Shown: positions 38,428-48,140, counted from the first letter of the stretch. The stretch: 64,000 nt of DNA from Chryseobacterium polytrichastri (GCF_900142445.1 NZ_FRAV01000004.1:1-64000), one strand, 5' to 3'. Notes: generated by a model not told the origin, from the sequence alone. Program-made: numbers and translations.

Positions 38428-38462
38428 CAAAAAAATAAAGGCAAATTGCCTTTATTTTTTAT
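38428..38462. terminator. Bidirectional terminator between convergent genes
   Basis: AAAAATAAAGGCAA (38431-38444) pairs with TTGCCTTTATTTTT (38446-38459), with A-runs and T-runs on both sides. The hairpin overlaps the stop codon of the NlpE-like gene (38452-38454) and ends both transcription units. Confidence 0.8.
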
Positions 38463-38919
38463 GGAAAACATAGAGATCTTTATTGGGTCCGTCGATTTCT
38501 TTACCATCCATATCCAATTGAAAGAGCTTATTTTCACCCACTTTATATTTATACTTTGCACTTTTTCCATTAAGGGTAATCACACTTCCCGTGGTATCCC
38601 AATCAAAAGTACCTTTGTCGTTATTTTTTGAATTTCTATCGATATATTCTTCCGTAATACTGAAAGTTTTATCTTTATTTAATGTGAGTGAAGTTTTGAT
38701 TCCCGGACAGTCTGCACAAGGAACTACGGCTTCGTAGGTTCCGCTCCAATCAAGCGAGTTCTGTGAATTATGAGCGGCATCCACAGCCTCTGTAGATTTT
38801 TGAACAGCCATAGAATCAGTTTGAGCACTCGCATTCACTTCATTGGTCTTTTCTTTTGGTGAGCAAGAAGCCAAAAATGCTAATCCTATAATCCCTGAAA
38901 TTTGTAATTTGGTCATCAT
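38452..38919 (-). CDS. NlpE-like outer-membrane lipoprotein
   Basis: This 155-residue lipoprotein has a hydrophobic signal, a lipobox LASC (Cys near 19) and a Ser/Thr/Ala-rich linker (about 20-55). The NlpE N-terminal-like domain (about 58-155) contains the hallmark VPCADCPGIKTSLTL, whose CxxC pair is conserved in NlpE. In E. coli NlpE senses lipoprotein traffic and copper stress. That signalling role should not be assumed here. The longer frame (38964) adds 15 poorly supported residues ahead of the signal peptide. Confidence 0.82.
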   Translation of the reverse strand: MMTKLQISGIIGLAFLASCSPKEKTNEVNASAQTDSMAVQKSTEAVDAAHNSQNSLDWSGTYEAVVPCADCPGIKTSLTLNKDKTFSITEEYIDRNSKNNDKGTFDWDTTGSVITLNGKSAKYKYKVGENKLFQLDMDGKEIDGPNKDLYVFHKK

Positions 38920-39139
38920 GAGTAATTTAAATATATTAACAATAAGATGAAATTCAATGAACAAAAATTAAGCCGACTATATCTTTTAGTTGATTTTATA
39001 CAAATCTCATCTTTAATTTAGAAGTAAAAAATCATCAATATCATGATGAAATTTAAAATTAACAGTTAACCACCATAATTCATTCTTTTCATAAGCACTA
39101 ATTTTATTTTTCTTTGTAAATTAGGGCAAAATTTTGATT

Positions 39140-41278
39140 ATGACGAAAAAGATACTTTTATCTGTATTTCTTTTGCCGGCTGCCATGGCTTTTGCACAGC
39201 AATACGGAGGAATGTGGATACCGACAGAGCTTAATGAAAAGGAAATGAAAGATTTGGGAATGAAAATCTCTGCCAAAGACATCTTCAACACTCAAAAAGC
39301 AAGCATAAAAGATGCTGTAGTACAGTTCAACGGAGGTTGTACTGCCGAGATCATTTCTCCAAAAGGATTATTATTGACGAACCACCACTGTGGATATGGT
39401 CAAATCCAAGCTCACTCTACTGTACAAAACGACCTTTTGTCTAACGGTTTTTGGGCACAAAATATGAGTACAGAACTTCCAAATCCGGGAGTAACTGTAG
39501 ACTTTATTGTAGACATCAAAGATGTTTCTAATCAAATTTTAGAAGGTACAGACAACCTTACAGAGCCTGATTTAGCGAAAAAGATCAGTACCAATATTGA
39601 GGTTTATAAAAACTCTCAAAAAACAGAATCTTTCCAATCTATTTCTGTGAAACCAATGTATTACGGAAATAAATACTACGCCTACACCATCGAAACATAT
39701 AAAGATATTCGTTTGGTAGGTGCTCCGCCACAAAGCATCGGAAAATTCGGTTCTGATACCGACAACTGGGTTTGGCCAAGACATACAGGAGATTTTTCTA
39801 TGTTCAGAATTTATGCTGACAAGAATAATAATCCTGCAGAATATTCAAAAGACAACGTTCCTTACACTCCAAAACATTATCTTCCGGTTTCCATCAAGGA
39901 TAAAAACGAAAATGATTTCACTTTCGTATTCGGTTTCCCCGGAAAAACAACGGAATATCTTCCTGCCATTGCTGTAGAAAAGATCATGAAAGAGATCGAT
40001 CCTGCAAAAATTGCCGTACGTGATGTTGCATTGAAAACATTGGATGAAAAAATGCGTGCAGACGATGCTACCCGTATTAAATATGCTTCAAAATTTGCTT
40101 CTGTTGCCAATTACTGGAAAAAATGGATTGGTGAAGTTGAAGGATTAAAAAAATCCAATGCTGTTGAGAAAAAAGTAATGTATGAAGGTTCTTTGGTTTC
40201 TAAAAACTCCCAAGTTAAGGCAACTTTAGACCAATTGAATAAATTATACAACGACCAATCTCCTTTTGCTTTAAATAATGCTTACTACACTGAAGTCATT
40301 AAAAATGCAGAGACATTAAAACTTGCGAGTGATTACTACACTTACATTTCTTCTGTAGAATCCGGCAGAATGGATGAAAAAGAACTTGCTAAACTTAAAA
40401 CAAAATTAACTTCATTCTATAAAGATTATAGTGCAGAATTAGATGCAAAAGTAACTGCAAAACTATTGGCTCTATATGCTAACAAAACGGCACCGCAATT
40501 CTTACCTGCAGGTTTTGACAAGTATAAAAATGAAGCTCAAAATATTCCTATCATTGAAGATATTTCGAAAAATTCAATTATTACGGGAAGAACTGCTGTG
40601 AATGGAGCAATGCTTAGCACAGACATTGAGAAAGCTTTCTCTAATCAGGATAAATTAATCAAAACAATTAAAAAAGATCCTGTTTATCAGCTTTACGTTT
40701 CAATCAGAGATACATATATGAAAACAGCTGATCCTCAATTTACTTCTTTACAGACAAAAATTGATGCGTTACAAAAAACGTATATGGCACAGCAAATTGA
40801 TACGGATAAAGACAGAAAATTCTTCCCGGATGCTAACTCTACGCTTCGTGTAACATACGGAAAAGTGAAAGGTTCTACACCAAGAGATGCCGTTTCTTAT
40901 GGATTCCAGACGCACTTAGCGGGAGTTATTGAAAAATATGTTCCCGGAGATTATGAGTTTGATGTTCCAAAAAAACTAATCGATCTTTACAATAAAAAAG
41001 ACTTCGGAAACTATAAAGATAAAACAGGCGATGTTCCTGTAGGATTCACGGCAACGAACCATACAACAGGAGGAAACTCAGGAAGTCCGGTTTTGGATGC
41101 TAATGGAAACCTTGTTGGTCTAAACTTCGACAGACAGTGGGAAGGAACAATGAGCGACATCAATTATGACCCACGTTTCAGCCGAAATATCATGGTTGAT
41201 ACCAAATATATTCTTTTCATTATTGATAAATATGCCGATTCTAAATGGCTTATCGATGAAATGAAAGTGATAAAGTAA
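39140..41278 (+). CDS. S46 family dipeptidyl-peptidase (DPP7/DPP11-like)
   Basis: This 712-residue periplasmic exopeptidase releases dipeptides from peptide N-termini for use as carbon source. It has a signal peptide (ILLSVFLLPAAMAFAQ), the mature N-terminus QYGGMWIP typical of S46, the catalytic His in LLLTNHHCGY, a DNWVWPRHTGDF motif with catalytic Asp, and the catalytic Ser in TTGGNSGSPV. After the Ser, NFDRQWEG carries Arg at the position which, as I recall, decides specificity: Arg in acidic-residue-specific DPP11 and Gly in DPP7. I therefore favour DPP11. The start is ATG 39140; a TTG two codons earlier is also in frame. Confidence 0.92.
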   Translation: MTKKILLSVFLLPAAMAFAQQYGGMWIPTELNEKEMKDLGMKISAKDIFNTQKASIKDAVVQFNGGCTAEIISPKGLLLTNHHCGYGQIQAHSTVQNDLLSNGFWAQNMSTELPNPGVTVDFIVDIKDVSNQILEGTDNLTEPDLAKKISTNIEVYKNSQKTESFQSISVKPMYYGNKYYAYTIETYKDIRLVGAPPQSIGKFGSDTDNWVWPRHTGDFSMFRIYADKNNNPAEYSKDNVPYTPKHYLPVSIKDKNENDFTFVFGFPGKTTEYLPAIAVEKIMKEIDPAKIAVRDVALKTLDEKMRADDATRIKYASKFASVANYWKKWIGEVEGLKKSNAVEKKVMYEGSLVSKNSQVKATLDQLNKLYNDQSPFALNNAYYTEVIKNAETLKLASDYYTYISSVESGRMDEKELAKLKTKLTSFYKDYSAELDAKVTAKLLALYANKTAPQFLPAGFDKYKNEAQNIPIIEDISKNSIITGRTAVNGAMLSTDIEKAFSNQDKLIKTIKKDPVYQLYVSIRDTYMKTADPQFTSLQTKIDALQKTYMAQQIDTDKDRKFFPDANSTLRVTYGKVKGSTPRDAVSYGFQTHLAGVIEKYVPGDYEFDVPKKLIDLYNKKDFGNYKDKTGDVPVGFTATNHTTGGNSGSPVLDANGNLVGLNFDRQWEGTMSDINYDPRFSRNIMVDTKYILFIIDKYADSKWLIDEMKVIK

Positions 41279-41297
41279 TTTTTTTAATGATAACTTT

Positions 41298-41346
41298 AAG
41301 AATCTATTTAAATTTTCAATACTAATTTAAATAGATTCTTTTTTAT
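41298..41346 (+). terminator. Terminator after the S46 peptidase gene
   Basis: AAGAATCTATTTAAATT (41298-41314) and AATTTAAATAGATTCTT (41324-41340) form a perfect 17-bp stem, followed by TTTTATT. Confidence 0.8.
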
Positions 41347-41349
41347 TAT

Positions 41350-42348
41350 ATGAAAGAGCAACTCCTAAATTTATTAGCCCATTTTGCAGGAAATGATATA
41401 GAGAAATCATTTCCACTCCCCTATTGTATTCCCGTTTATCATTGTGTTTCGGATGAAAACCTACCTCATCTCAACCAAATCATCAACTACAAAAACACAA
41501 AACAGTTTGAGCAAGATCTGGATTACTTATCAAAGTATTTCCAGTTTGTGAATTGGGGAGAGTTTAAAGATTTTATCAACGGAAATTTTACCCCTAAAAA
41601 GAAAATTGCCCTTCTTACTTTTGATGATGGTTTCAGAGAATTTTATGATGTAATTCTCCCGATTTTAGAAAGAAAGGGAATTTACGCTGTCAACTTCATC
41701 AATCCTGCTTTCATTGATAACAAAGACTTAATGTTTCGCAGCAAAGCAAGTTTGATAATTAATGAAATTGAAAAAAATAAATCGATAAACCCTAAAATCT
41801 ATAATATTCTTAAGTTTAAAAGTGATTCGAAAGCCGAACTCAAACAGAAAATATTACAGCTAAATTATCATCAGACAGAAATTCTGGACAGCCTTACAGA
41901 AGCACTTGGAATTAATATCAATTCATTTTTACAAGAACAACAACCTTATTTAAGTTTTGATCAATTACAATCATTAACACAGAAAGGATTTGGAATTTCC
42001 TCTCACAGTTGGGATCATCCTTTGTATAATGAATTATCATTAAGTGATAAACTAAAAACGACCAACAAAACGTTTAATTACTTAAAAAACAATGATTTTC
42101 TCTACGAAAGTTTTGCTTTTCCTTTTACAGATTTCGGCGTTGAAAAAGCTTTTTTTGATGAATTATTTAAAAATAAAGACCTGTTCTGTACCTTTGGAAG
42201 CGCAGGAATAAAACTCGATAGTGTTTCGAAAAATATCCAACGAATCCCGATGGAGACAGGAGAAGATGCAGAGACAATCTTAAAAAAAGAGATTACTTAT
42301 TATCAATTAAAAGGTATTTTACATAAAAATAAAATCATAAGGAAATGA
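41350..42348 (+). CDS. Polysaccharide deacetylase family protein
   Basis: This 332-residue cytoplasmic (no signal peptide) NodB-homology protein has motif 1 LLTFDDGFREF (about 95-105, with the metal-binding Asp pair) and motif 2 SSHSWDHP (about 217-224, His pair). A predicted TIM-like core follows. It probably removes N- or O-acetyl groups from a surface-glycan precursor. It is translationally coupled by a four-base overlap with a GNAT acetyltransferase, a pairing seen in cell-envelope and exopolysaccharide modification loci. The substrate cannot be inferred. Confidence 0.8.
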   Translation: MKEQLLNLLAHFAGNDIEKSFPLPYCIPVYHCVSDENLPHLNQIINYKNTKQFEQDLDYLSKYFQFVNWGEFKDFINGNFTPKKKIALLTFDDGFREFYDVILPILERKGIYAVNFINPAFIDNKDLMFRSKASLIINEIEKNKSINPKIYNILKFKSDSKAELKQKILQLNYHQTEILDSLTEALGININSFLQEQQPYLSFDQLQSLTQKGFGISSHSWDHPLYNELSLSDKLKTTNKTFNYLKNNDFLYESFAFPFTDFGVEKAFFDELFKNKDLFCTFGSAGIKLDSVSKNIQRIPMETGEDAETILKKEITYYQLKGILHKNKIIRK

Positions 42349-43424
42349 TACATTTAAAGACATTTAATAAAAAACAATTGGGAGAATTTGTATCATCCGG
42401 AGATTTCAAGAAATACGATTTCCTTCCTATTACAGCGCATAGAGCTCAATCTCACATCAATAATCCAAAAGCAAATGATGATCAAACGCTACTTATTTTA
42501 GCATTTGATGATGATCATCTGGCAGGCTACATCGGTTGTTTTCCCGATCATTTCATTATTGATGGAAAAGTATTTAATTATGGGTGGTTGAGTACGTTAT
42601 ATGTAAGCAGTAATTTCCGAGGAAAAAGAATTGCTCAGTCCCTTTTACAAAAGGCGTTTGAAGAATATCATGAAAATCTGGCGCTCACCGAATTTACGAA
42701 GGAAGCAGAAGGACTCTACAACAAAATGGGTACTTTTGAATATATTCAGCCTAAAATGGGCAAGAGATATTATTTCCGCACAGATCTGGCTACGATAATT
42801 CCTTCCAAAAAGCCTAAAACAAAAGCTTTACAACCTATTTTTAGATGGGGAGATTTTGTATTAAATTCATGCATTTCAGTAAGAAATGCTTTTATCCGAA
42901 AGCCTAGTTTTAAATTTGAAATTCTTGACAGCATAGATCATGAAAGTGCCAATTTTATCTCTAAATTTCACAGCAATAGAAATGCAGAAGAACTCAATTG
43001 GGCAATAGAAAATCCGTGGGTATTGGAAAGTAAAAGTAAAGAAGAGAAGTATTTATTTTCCAGTTTTGCTGAAAGCTTCAACTATTTCTGGATAAAAATT
43101 TATGATCATAAAAATACTCTGGAAACCTGTGCTCTTTTATTTGTAAGAGATGGTCACTTAAAAATTTCTTATTTGTTTTCAACCTCTGATTCAGAACGAT
43201 TCATAACATTTTTAAGCTATTTTATTGTAAAGAATAAAATTAATTATTTAACGAGCTATCAAACAGAATTCAATAAAAAAGCAGAATCCATGAATATATT
43301 TCCAAGCATCCATCAGCGAAATATGGAAAGACGGTATATGCTCCACAAACAGTTTATTAAAAACCTTCCCCAAGACTTTGATCCTCTTTTTCAGGATGGC
43401 GATGGCGACTGTGTTATGACATAA
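42345..43424 (+). CDS. GNAT family N-acetyltransferase
   Basis: This 359-residue protein has a GNAT core in its first 160 residues, with LSTLYVSSNFRGKRIAQSLL containing the acetyl-CoA pyrophosphate-binding loop (RGKRIA). The C-terminal 180 residues could be a second, degenerate GNAT-like half (bilobal FemAB-like architecture). It shares a four-base ATGA overlap with the deacetylase gene, suggesting both act on the same glycan or amino sugar. The acceptor is unknown. Confidence 0.78.
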   Translation: MIHLKTFNKKQLGEFVSSGDFKKYDFLPITAHRAQSHINNPKANDDQTLLILAFDDDHLAGYIGCFPDHFIIDGKVFNYGWLSTLYVSSNFRGKRIAQSLLQKAFEEYHENLALTEFTKEAEGLYNKMGTFEYIQPKMGKRYYFRTDLATIIPSKKPKTKALQPIFRWGDFVLNSCISVRNAFIRKPSFKFEILDSIDHESANFISKFHSNRNAEELNWAIENPWVLESKSKEEKYLFSSFAESFNYFWIKIYDHKNTLETCALLFVRDGHLKISYLFSTSDSERFITFLSYFIVKNKINYLTSYQTEFNKKAESMNIFPSIHQRNMERRYMLHKQFIKNLPQDFDPLFQDGDGDCVMT

Positions 43425-43452
43425 AAAAGAGGCTTTTAATAAGCCTCTTTTT
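43424..43452. terminator. Bidirectional terminator, GNAT / M16
   Basis: AAAAAGAGGCTT (43424-43435) and AAGCCTCTTTTT (43441-43452) are perfect 12-bp arms with a five-base loop, giving T-runs on both strands between convergent genes. Confidence 0.85.
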
Positions 43453-43456
43453 ATTT

Positions 43457-46342
43457 TTAATTTCCAAAAACATCTTCTAAACTGAGTTCTGTAAATGTTC
43501 CCATTTCATTCACTGCGTCCATATTAAGGTTTTCTTTCTTCCCAATAATGGCGGTATTAAAATGTACTGGTTTTATTTCGGTCTGATAAAACTTTTTCAC
43601 ATCTTCAAATTTCAATCCTTCGATCTGTTGATAAATATCTTTTCTAAAATCATGCGAAATCCCTATTTTTTTTAACCTCAATGTATTGAAGAAAATAGTC
43701 GTTCGTTTAATTCTTGTGGATGCTATTTGTTTTAACGCTGCACTTTTAGCATTTTCAAACTGAGTCGGTACTTCAGGAAGTTCGTTGATTAACTCACTCA
43801 TGGTATCAACTGCAATCTGCAATTTATCGGGTTGCGTTCCGATATACGTCGTAATATAATCCGGATGTCCCGATTGTGAATTGGCTGAATACGAAACATA
43901 CGCAGAATATGCCAAACTCTTGCTTTCACGGATTTCCTGAAAAACAATAGACGACAATCCTCTTCCGAAATATTCATTGAAAACATTAATCTTTCCGAAA
44001 TTCGATGTGTTCACATCATTTCCTCTTCCTATCTTACTCATCTCCATTTGTACCATGTCATAATTCATGAAATAGACATTTCCTTTGGTTTCCGGTTCAG
44101 GGTATTTTTTAGGTTCAGGAATTTGAAGGCTTGCCGTTTCGATATATTTTTCAATATACTGACTGAAGTTTTCAAAGTTTTTCCCGTAGAAAAAAACTTG
44201 ATAAGGATAATCAAACAGTTTTTTCATTCGGTCTGTAAATACCTCAACATTGGACGTTTCCAATTCTTCTTTTGAAATAATATCTGTAAAACGAGAGAAT
44301 TCACCCAACTTTGTATAATTCGTCAAAGCTGTCATAATGCGGTTTTTATCTTTCTTTACCGCTTCACGATTTTCAAGGATCGTATCTACAAACTGATTGT
44401 AAATCTCCTGATCTGGTTCTATGTTATTCATCCAGTCTTTCAACAATTCAATTCCTTTTTCAAGGTTTTCTTCTAATCCGCTCAATGAGATCGAAAGTTG
44501 ATCGGCATTGGTTTTAAAGTCATTGCTCACCCCAATTTTAAAGAATTCTTTTTTAAGATCTTCAGGAGATAACTTTTCGGTTCCCAGATATTGAATAACT
44601 TGTGTGGAAATTCCCAAATCTCTGTCGTGATCACTCCCAAAAGGGAAAATAAAATGAACCTGGGCAATATCGTTATAATTATTTTTAACGAAACTCAGTT
44701 TTTTATCTTTAACGGTAGCTGTTTTTATTTCTTTTTGATAATCAACGAATTCAGGTTGAATATCGTCAGTTTTTTCAGATACAATCTCTTGTAAAAATTC
44801 AGATTGAGCTTCACGGTTGATTTTTATCGGTGTAATTCCCGGGTTATCAACTCTTAATAATTTATCGTTAACGCCTTTTTCTTTGTTGATGATAACGTAA
44901 TTATCTTTAAAGAATTCATTGGCAAAATCTACAACTTCCTCTTTAGTAACGGTAGCATATTCATCCATCTCGCTCAGTTCCTCTTCCCAAGATCTGCCTT
45001 TAATGTAAGTATCATAAAGATTTGTTGCAAGGCCTTCCGCTGTTTCCAGCGCTTTCATTCTTTGAAGTTTAAAATCATTGATGATGGCAGGAAGCATCCA
45101 ATCCGGAAAATCTCCTTTCTTCAATAATTCGATCTGCTCGAGCACCATTTCTTTCGCTTCATTCAACGTCTGCATTTCTTTTGGAACGGCAACAATTGAA
45201 AAATATCCGTATTCTTTCAATCCAACCGAAAAAGCCTGTGCCCAAAGCATTCTTTGCGTCTGGTTGATATTTAAATCCAGTAATCCCGCTTCTCCTCTAT
45301 TGCTTAGAATATTCGCTACAATATCAGCTAATATTGCTTCTCTGCTTCCGTAGCTGTCAGTTCTCCAAGCCAACTGAGTTCTTGGCGTTGTCGGGCTTTT
45401 TACTGTTCTTTCTACAATCTCAGTAAGTGGCTTTTCAATAATTGGGGTTTTCTTTGGTAATTCTTTATAAGGAATAGATCCAAAATACTGATCTATAAGC
45501 TGAACAGTTTCTTCAAAATCCAGATCACCTACCAACACCATGGCATAATTATTAGGAACATAATATTCATCAAAATATTTATGAATAGCCTTCATAGAAG
45601 GGTTTTTCAAATGTTCCGGTTTCCCTAAAGTCGTTTGCTGACCATTAGGATGGGTTGGAAAAAGAGCATCCATCAGTTCATAATTCACCAATCTGGAATC
45701 ATTATCCTGCGCTCTGTTGAACTCTTCATATACCGATTCCAACTCTGTGTGGAAAAGGCGTAACACCATTTCCGAAAATCTTTCTTTTTCGACTTTCAGC
45801 CATTTTTCAAGTTCGTTATTCGGAATATTATTTTTATAAACCGTTTCATCAAACCAAGTGTGGGCGTTCGTTCCGCTGGCTCCTAATGACGAAATTATTT
45901 TATCATATTCATTCGCGATCGCATACTGACTTGCCTCCTGAGAAACTTCATCTATTTTTGTATAGATGTCTTTCTTTTTTTCAGGATCCTGTTCTGCTTT
46001 ATGCTGTTCGTATAAATCAGAAATCTGGTCCAGCAAAACTTTTTCCTTTTCCCAGTTTTGAGTTCCTAATCTTGAAGTTCCTTTAAACATCATGTGCTCA
46101 AGATAATGCGCCAACCCTGTATTGTCAGCCGGATCATTATTACTTCCCGTTCTCACAGGAATGAACGTCTGAATCCTCGGCGCATCAAAATTTTGAGCAA
46201 GAAAAACCTGTAACCCATTTTTTAGGGTATATATTCTTACTTTATTTTCGTCCTGAGTTATGGTAGTGTATGAGTAGTTGCTTTTATCGGTATGAATCGT
46301 CTCCTTATATCTATTGTCGGTCATATATAAATTCATTTTCAT
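43457..46342 (-). CDS. M16 family zinc metallopeptidase (pitrilysin-like)
   Basis: This large M16 peptidase of 961 residues from ATG 46342 has two paralogous halves. The N-terminal half has the inverted zinc motif HYLEH (His79, Glu82, His83) in GLAHYLEHMMFKGT and the distal Glu in ESVYEEF. A linker follows, then an inactive C-terminal half ending SLEDVFGN. It has no evident signal peptide, so it is cytosolic or non-classically exported. Several Met codons (46342, 46336, 46324) could be starts; all lie just downstream of the -7 box at 46365-46372. It degrades peptides in other bacteria. Confidence 0.9.
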   Translation of the reverse strand: MKMNLYMTDNRYKETIHTDKSNYSYTTITQDENKVRIYTLKNGLQVFLAQNFDAPRIQTFIPVRTGSNNDPADNTGLAHYLEHMMFKGTSRLGTQNWEKEKVLLDQISDLYEQHKAEQDPEKKKDIYTKIDEVSQEASQYAIANEYDKIISSLGASGTNAHTWFDETVYKNNIPNNELEKWLKVEKERFSEMVLRLFHTELESVYEEFNRAQDNDSRLVNYELMDALFPTHPNGQQTTLGKPEHLKNPSMKAIHKYFDEYYVPNNYAMVLVGDLDFEETVQLIDQYFGSIPYKELPKKTPIIEKPLTEIVERTVKSPTTPRTQLAWRTDSYGSREAILADIVANILSNRGEAGLLDLNINQTQRMLWAQAFSVGLKEYGYFSIVAVPKEMQTLNEAKEMVLEQIELLKKGDFPDWMLPAIINDFKLQRMKALETAEGLATNLYDTYIKGRSWEEELSEMDEYATVTKEEVVDFANEFFKDNYVIINKEKGVNDKLLRVDNPGITPIKINREAQSEFLQEIVSEKTDDIQPEFVDYQKEIKTATVKDKKLSFVKNNYNDIAQVHFIFPFGSDHDRDLGISTQVIQYLGTEKLSPEDLKKEFFKIGVSNDFKTNADQLSISLSGLEENLEKGIELLKDWMNNIEPDQEIYNQFVDTILENREAVKKDKNRIMTALTNYTKLGEFSRFTDIISKEELETSNVEVFTDRMKKLFDYPYQVFFYGKNFENFSQYIEKYIETASLQIPEPKKYPEPETKGNVYFMNYDMVQMEMSKIGRGNDVNTSNFGKINVFNEYFGRGLSSIVFQEIRESKSLAYSAYVSYSANSQSGHPDYITTYIGTQPDKLQIAVDTMSELINELPEVPTQFENAKSAALKQIASTRIKRTTIFFNTLRLKKIGISHDFRKDIYQQIEGLKFEDVKKFYQTEIKPVHFNTAIIGKKENLNMDAVNEMGTFTELSLEDVFGN

Positions 46343-46364
46343 TCTTTTAAGATTAGAATGTATA

Positions 46365-46372
46365 CAAATGTA
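46365..46372 (-). promoter_or_regulatory. -7 box (TACATTTG) of the M16 peptidase gene
   Basis: TACATTTG on the minus strand matches TAnnTTTG. It lies 22 bases upstream of the ATG at 46342 and rules out the more distal frame extension. Confidence 0.5.
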
Positions 46373-46467
46373 AGCAATCAAAAAAGAACACTTTCTACTT
46401 TTCCTATTATTACATCTATGGTGACGATAATTAATTACTTATTACCAATTACTCGTCACTTATTTTT

Positions 46468-46580
46468 CAGGAGCTGTTTCGCGCTATCCACTCATACTCC
46501 TCACTCCAACGCACCCAACACCAAACCCTTTACTATCCTCTCTTGTTGCGGGGTAACCGTTACTATCACGGCTAGGCATT
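46468..46580. repeat. Intergenic REP-like element (CAGGAGCTGTTTC ... ACGGCTAGG)
   Basis: This non-coding stretch, relatively rich in C, begins CAGGAGCTGTTTCGCGCTAT and ends ACTATCACGGCTAGG. From memory, this pair of ends is a dispersed intergenic element in Chryseobacterium and Flavobacterium. It occupies most of the gap between the M16 gene and the kdp regulator. The family assignment needs a genome search. Confidence 0.5.
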
Positions 46581-46656
46581 TGTCTGTAAATTACCCTGAA
46601 GTCATCTATCAAATAGTTTTCTTCTATTAAACTTGGAAATTATTTTTCTTCCAAAA

Positions 46657-46689
46657 AGCCTTGTCAAGGTTTAAAACCTTGACAAGGCT
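46657..46689. repeat. 33-nt perfect palindrome
   Basis: AGCCTTGTCAAGGTTT (46657-46672), one A, then AAACCTTGACAAGGCT (46674-46689): 16-bp perfect arms. It is too far (about 100 bases) from the regulator start to be its operator with confidence and too far from the M16 gene to be a terminator. It is probably a dispersed palindrome. Confidence 0.65.
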
Positions 46690-46761
46690 CCTGCAGCAAC
46701 ACAGCAACAAAATCCATCTCTTCCTTCTCACCTTTCTTAGTCTTTTTACAAAATAATTATC

Positions 46762-46769
46762 TAAGTTTG
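46762..46769 (+). promoter_or_regulatory. -7 box (TAAGTTTG) of the NtrC-type regulator gene
   Basis: TAAGTTTG matches TAnnTTTG and lies 26 bases upstream of the ATG at 46796. Confidence 0.5.
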
Positions 46770-46795
46770 CAGTAAGTTTTCCCAAAATTACAACC

Positions 46796-48124
46796 ATGTC
46801 CGGAAACATTCTAATCATCGATGATGAGATCAAGCTCCTGAAATTATTAGGAATGATCCTTTCCCAAGAAAATTTTAACGTAAAAGAAGCTTCTACAGCA
46901 CGCTCTGCAATGACTATGCTCGAGCAGTATGACTTTGATGTTGTGTTAAGTGATGTCCGCCTTCCTGATGCTTTCGGGGTTGATCTTGTGAAATCTATTC
47001 AATCAAAACACCCTCATCTGGAAATTATATTAATGACAGCTTTCGGAAATATTACAGATGCTGTTCAAGCCATGAAGAACGGAGCTTATGATTATTTAGT
47101 GAAAGGCGATGATAATGACAAAATAATTCCGCTCGTCTATAAAGCATTAGAAAAAGGAAAATACAATCGCTCTAAAATTGTTCCGAAATGTACCACTCTG
47201 CAAGGCTTCAATCAAATTATTGGAATTTCACCTTCAATTCTTCAGTCTAAAAAATTAGCAGAAAGAGTTGCCTTAACAGATGCTACCGTTCTTTTGACAG
47301 GAGAAACGGGAACCGGAAAAGAAGTTTTTGCCAACGCCATTCATGAGGGAAGCGACAGAAAGAAAAATAATTTTGTAGCAATCAATTGTTCTGCATTCAG
47401 CAAAGAAATTTTAGAAAGTGAACTTTTCGGGCACAAGCAAGGCTCTTTTACCGGAGCTATAAAAGATAAAAAAGGGCTCGTAGAAGAAGCGAATGGCGGA
47501 ACATTATTCTTAGATGAAATTGGAGAGATGCCAATCGAACTTCAGGCAAAATTACTTCGTGTACTGGAAACCAAAGAATTCATGAGAATGGGTGAAACGA
47601 AGGTCTCCAAATCAGATTTCAGGTTAATTGCTGCCACCAACAGAAATTTAGAAAATGAAATAAAACAAGGTCACTTCAGAGAAGATTTGTATTTCAGATT
47701 GAATGTTTTCGAGATCAATCTTCCTCCTCTCCGCGAAAGAAAAGAAGATTTAAAAGTTTTAGCTAAAAATTTTATTGATATTTTTTCGAATAAACTGCAT
47801 TTGTCATCCGTTCAGGTTTCCCCTGAATACTATAAAGAATTAGAAAAAAACGACTGGAAAGGAAACATCCGCGAATTAAGAAATACCATCGAAAGAAGTT
47901 TAATCTTAATGAACGACAATATTTTAGATACAGAAAGTCTGCCTCATTATTCTGAAAAAGTGAGTTCTACAGAAAAAGATTCGTTGAGCATGCGATCTTT
48001 AGAAAAAGAGCACATCCAAAAAGTAATTCAATACACCAAAGGAAATAAAGCCGAAGCCGCAAGATTGCTGGAAATTGGTATTGCCACTTTATATCGCAAA
48101 TTGGAAGAATATAATTTGAGATAA
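46796..48124 (+). CDS. Sigma-54-dependent response regulator of the kdp locus (NtrC family)
   Basis: This 442-residue activator has a receiver domain (1-120, phosphoacceptor Asp53 in VVLSDVRLP), an AAA+ sigma-54 interaction domain (about 145-370; Walker A GETGTGKE, GSFTGA in place of the usual GAFTGA, Walker B GGTLFLDEIGE, arginine finger region FRLIAATNRNLE) and a C-terminal Fis-type helix-turn-helix (GNKAEAARLLEIGIATLYRK). No OmpR-type KdpE gene is present, so this protein is the likely partner of the kinase at 57402 and activator of kdpFABC. A terminator (48518-48543) separates it from the kdp genes. Confidence 0.9.
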   Translation: MSGNILIIDDEIKLLKLLGMILSQENFNVKEASTARSAMTMLEQYDFDVVLSDVRLPDAFGVDLVKSIQSKHPHLEIILMTAFGNITDAVQAMKNGAYDYLVKGDDNDKIIPLVYKALEKGKYNRSKIVPKCTTLQGFNQIIGISPSILQSKKLAERVALTDATVLLTGETGTGKEVFANAIHEGSDRKKNNFVAINCSAFSKEILESELFGHKQGSFTGAIKDKKGLVEEANGGTLFLDEIGEMPIELQAKLLRVLETKEFMRMGETKVSKSDFRLIAATNRNLENEIKQGHFREDLYFRLNVFEINLPPLRERKEDLKVLAKNFIDIFSNKLHLSSVQVSPEYYKELEKNDWKGNIRELRNTIERSLILMNDNILDTESLPHYSEKVSSTEKDSLSMRSLEKEHIQKVIQYTKGNKAEAARLLEIGIATLYRKLEEYNLR

Positions 48125-48140
48125 TAAACAAATGACATTG

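Noticed and set aside
46358..46630. A 90-codon plus-strand ORF upstream of the M16 gene
   Set aside because: It runs through the REP-like element and the M16 promoter; its composition reflects the repeat, not a protein.
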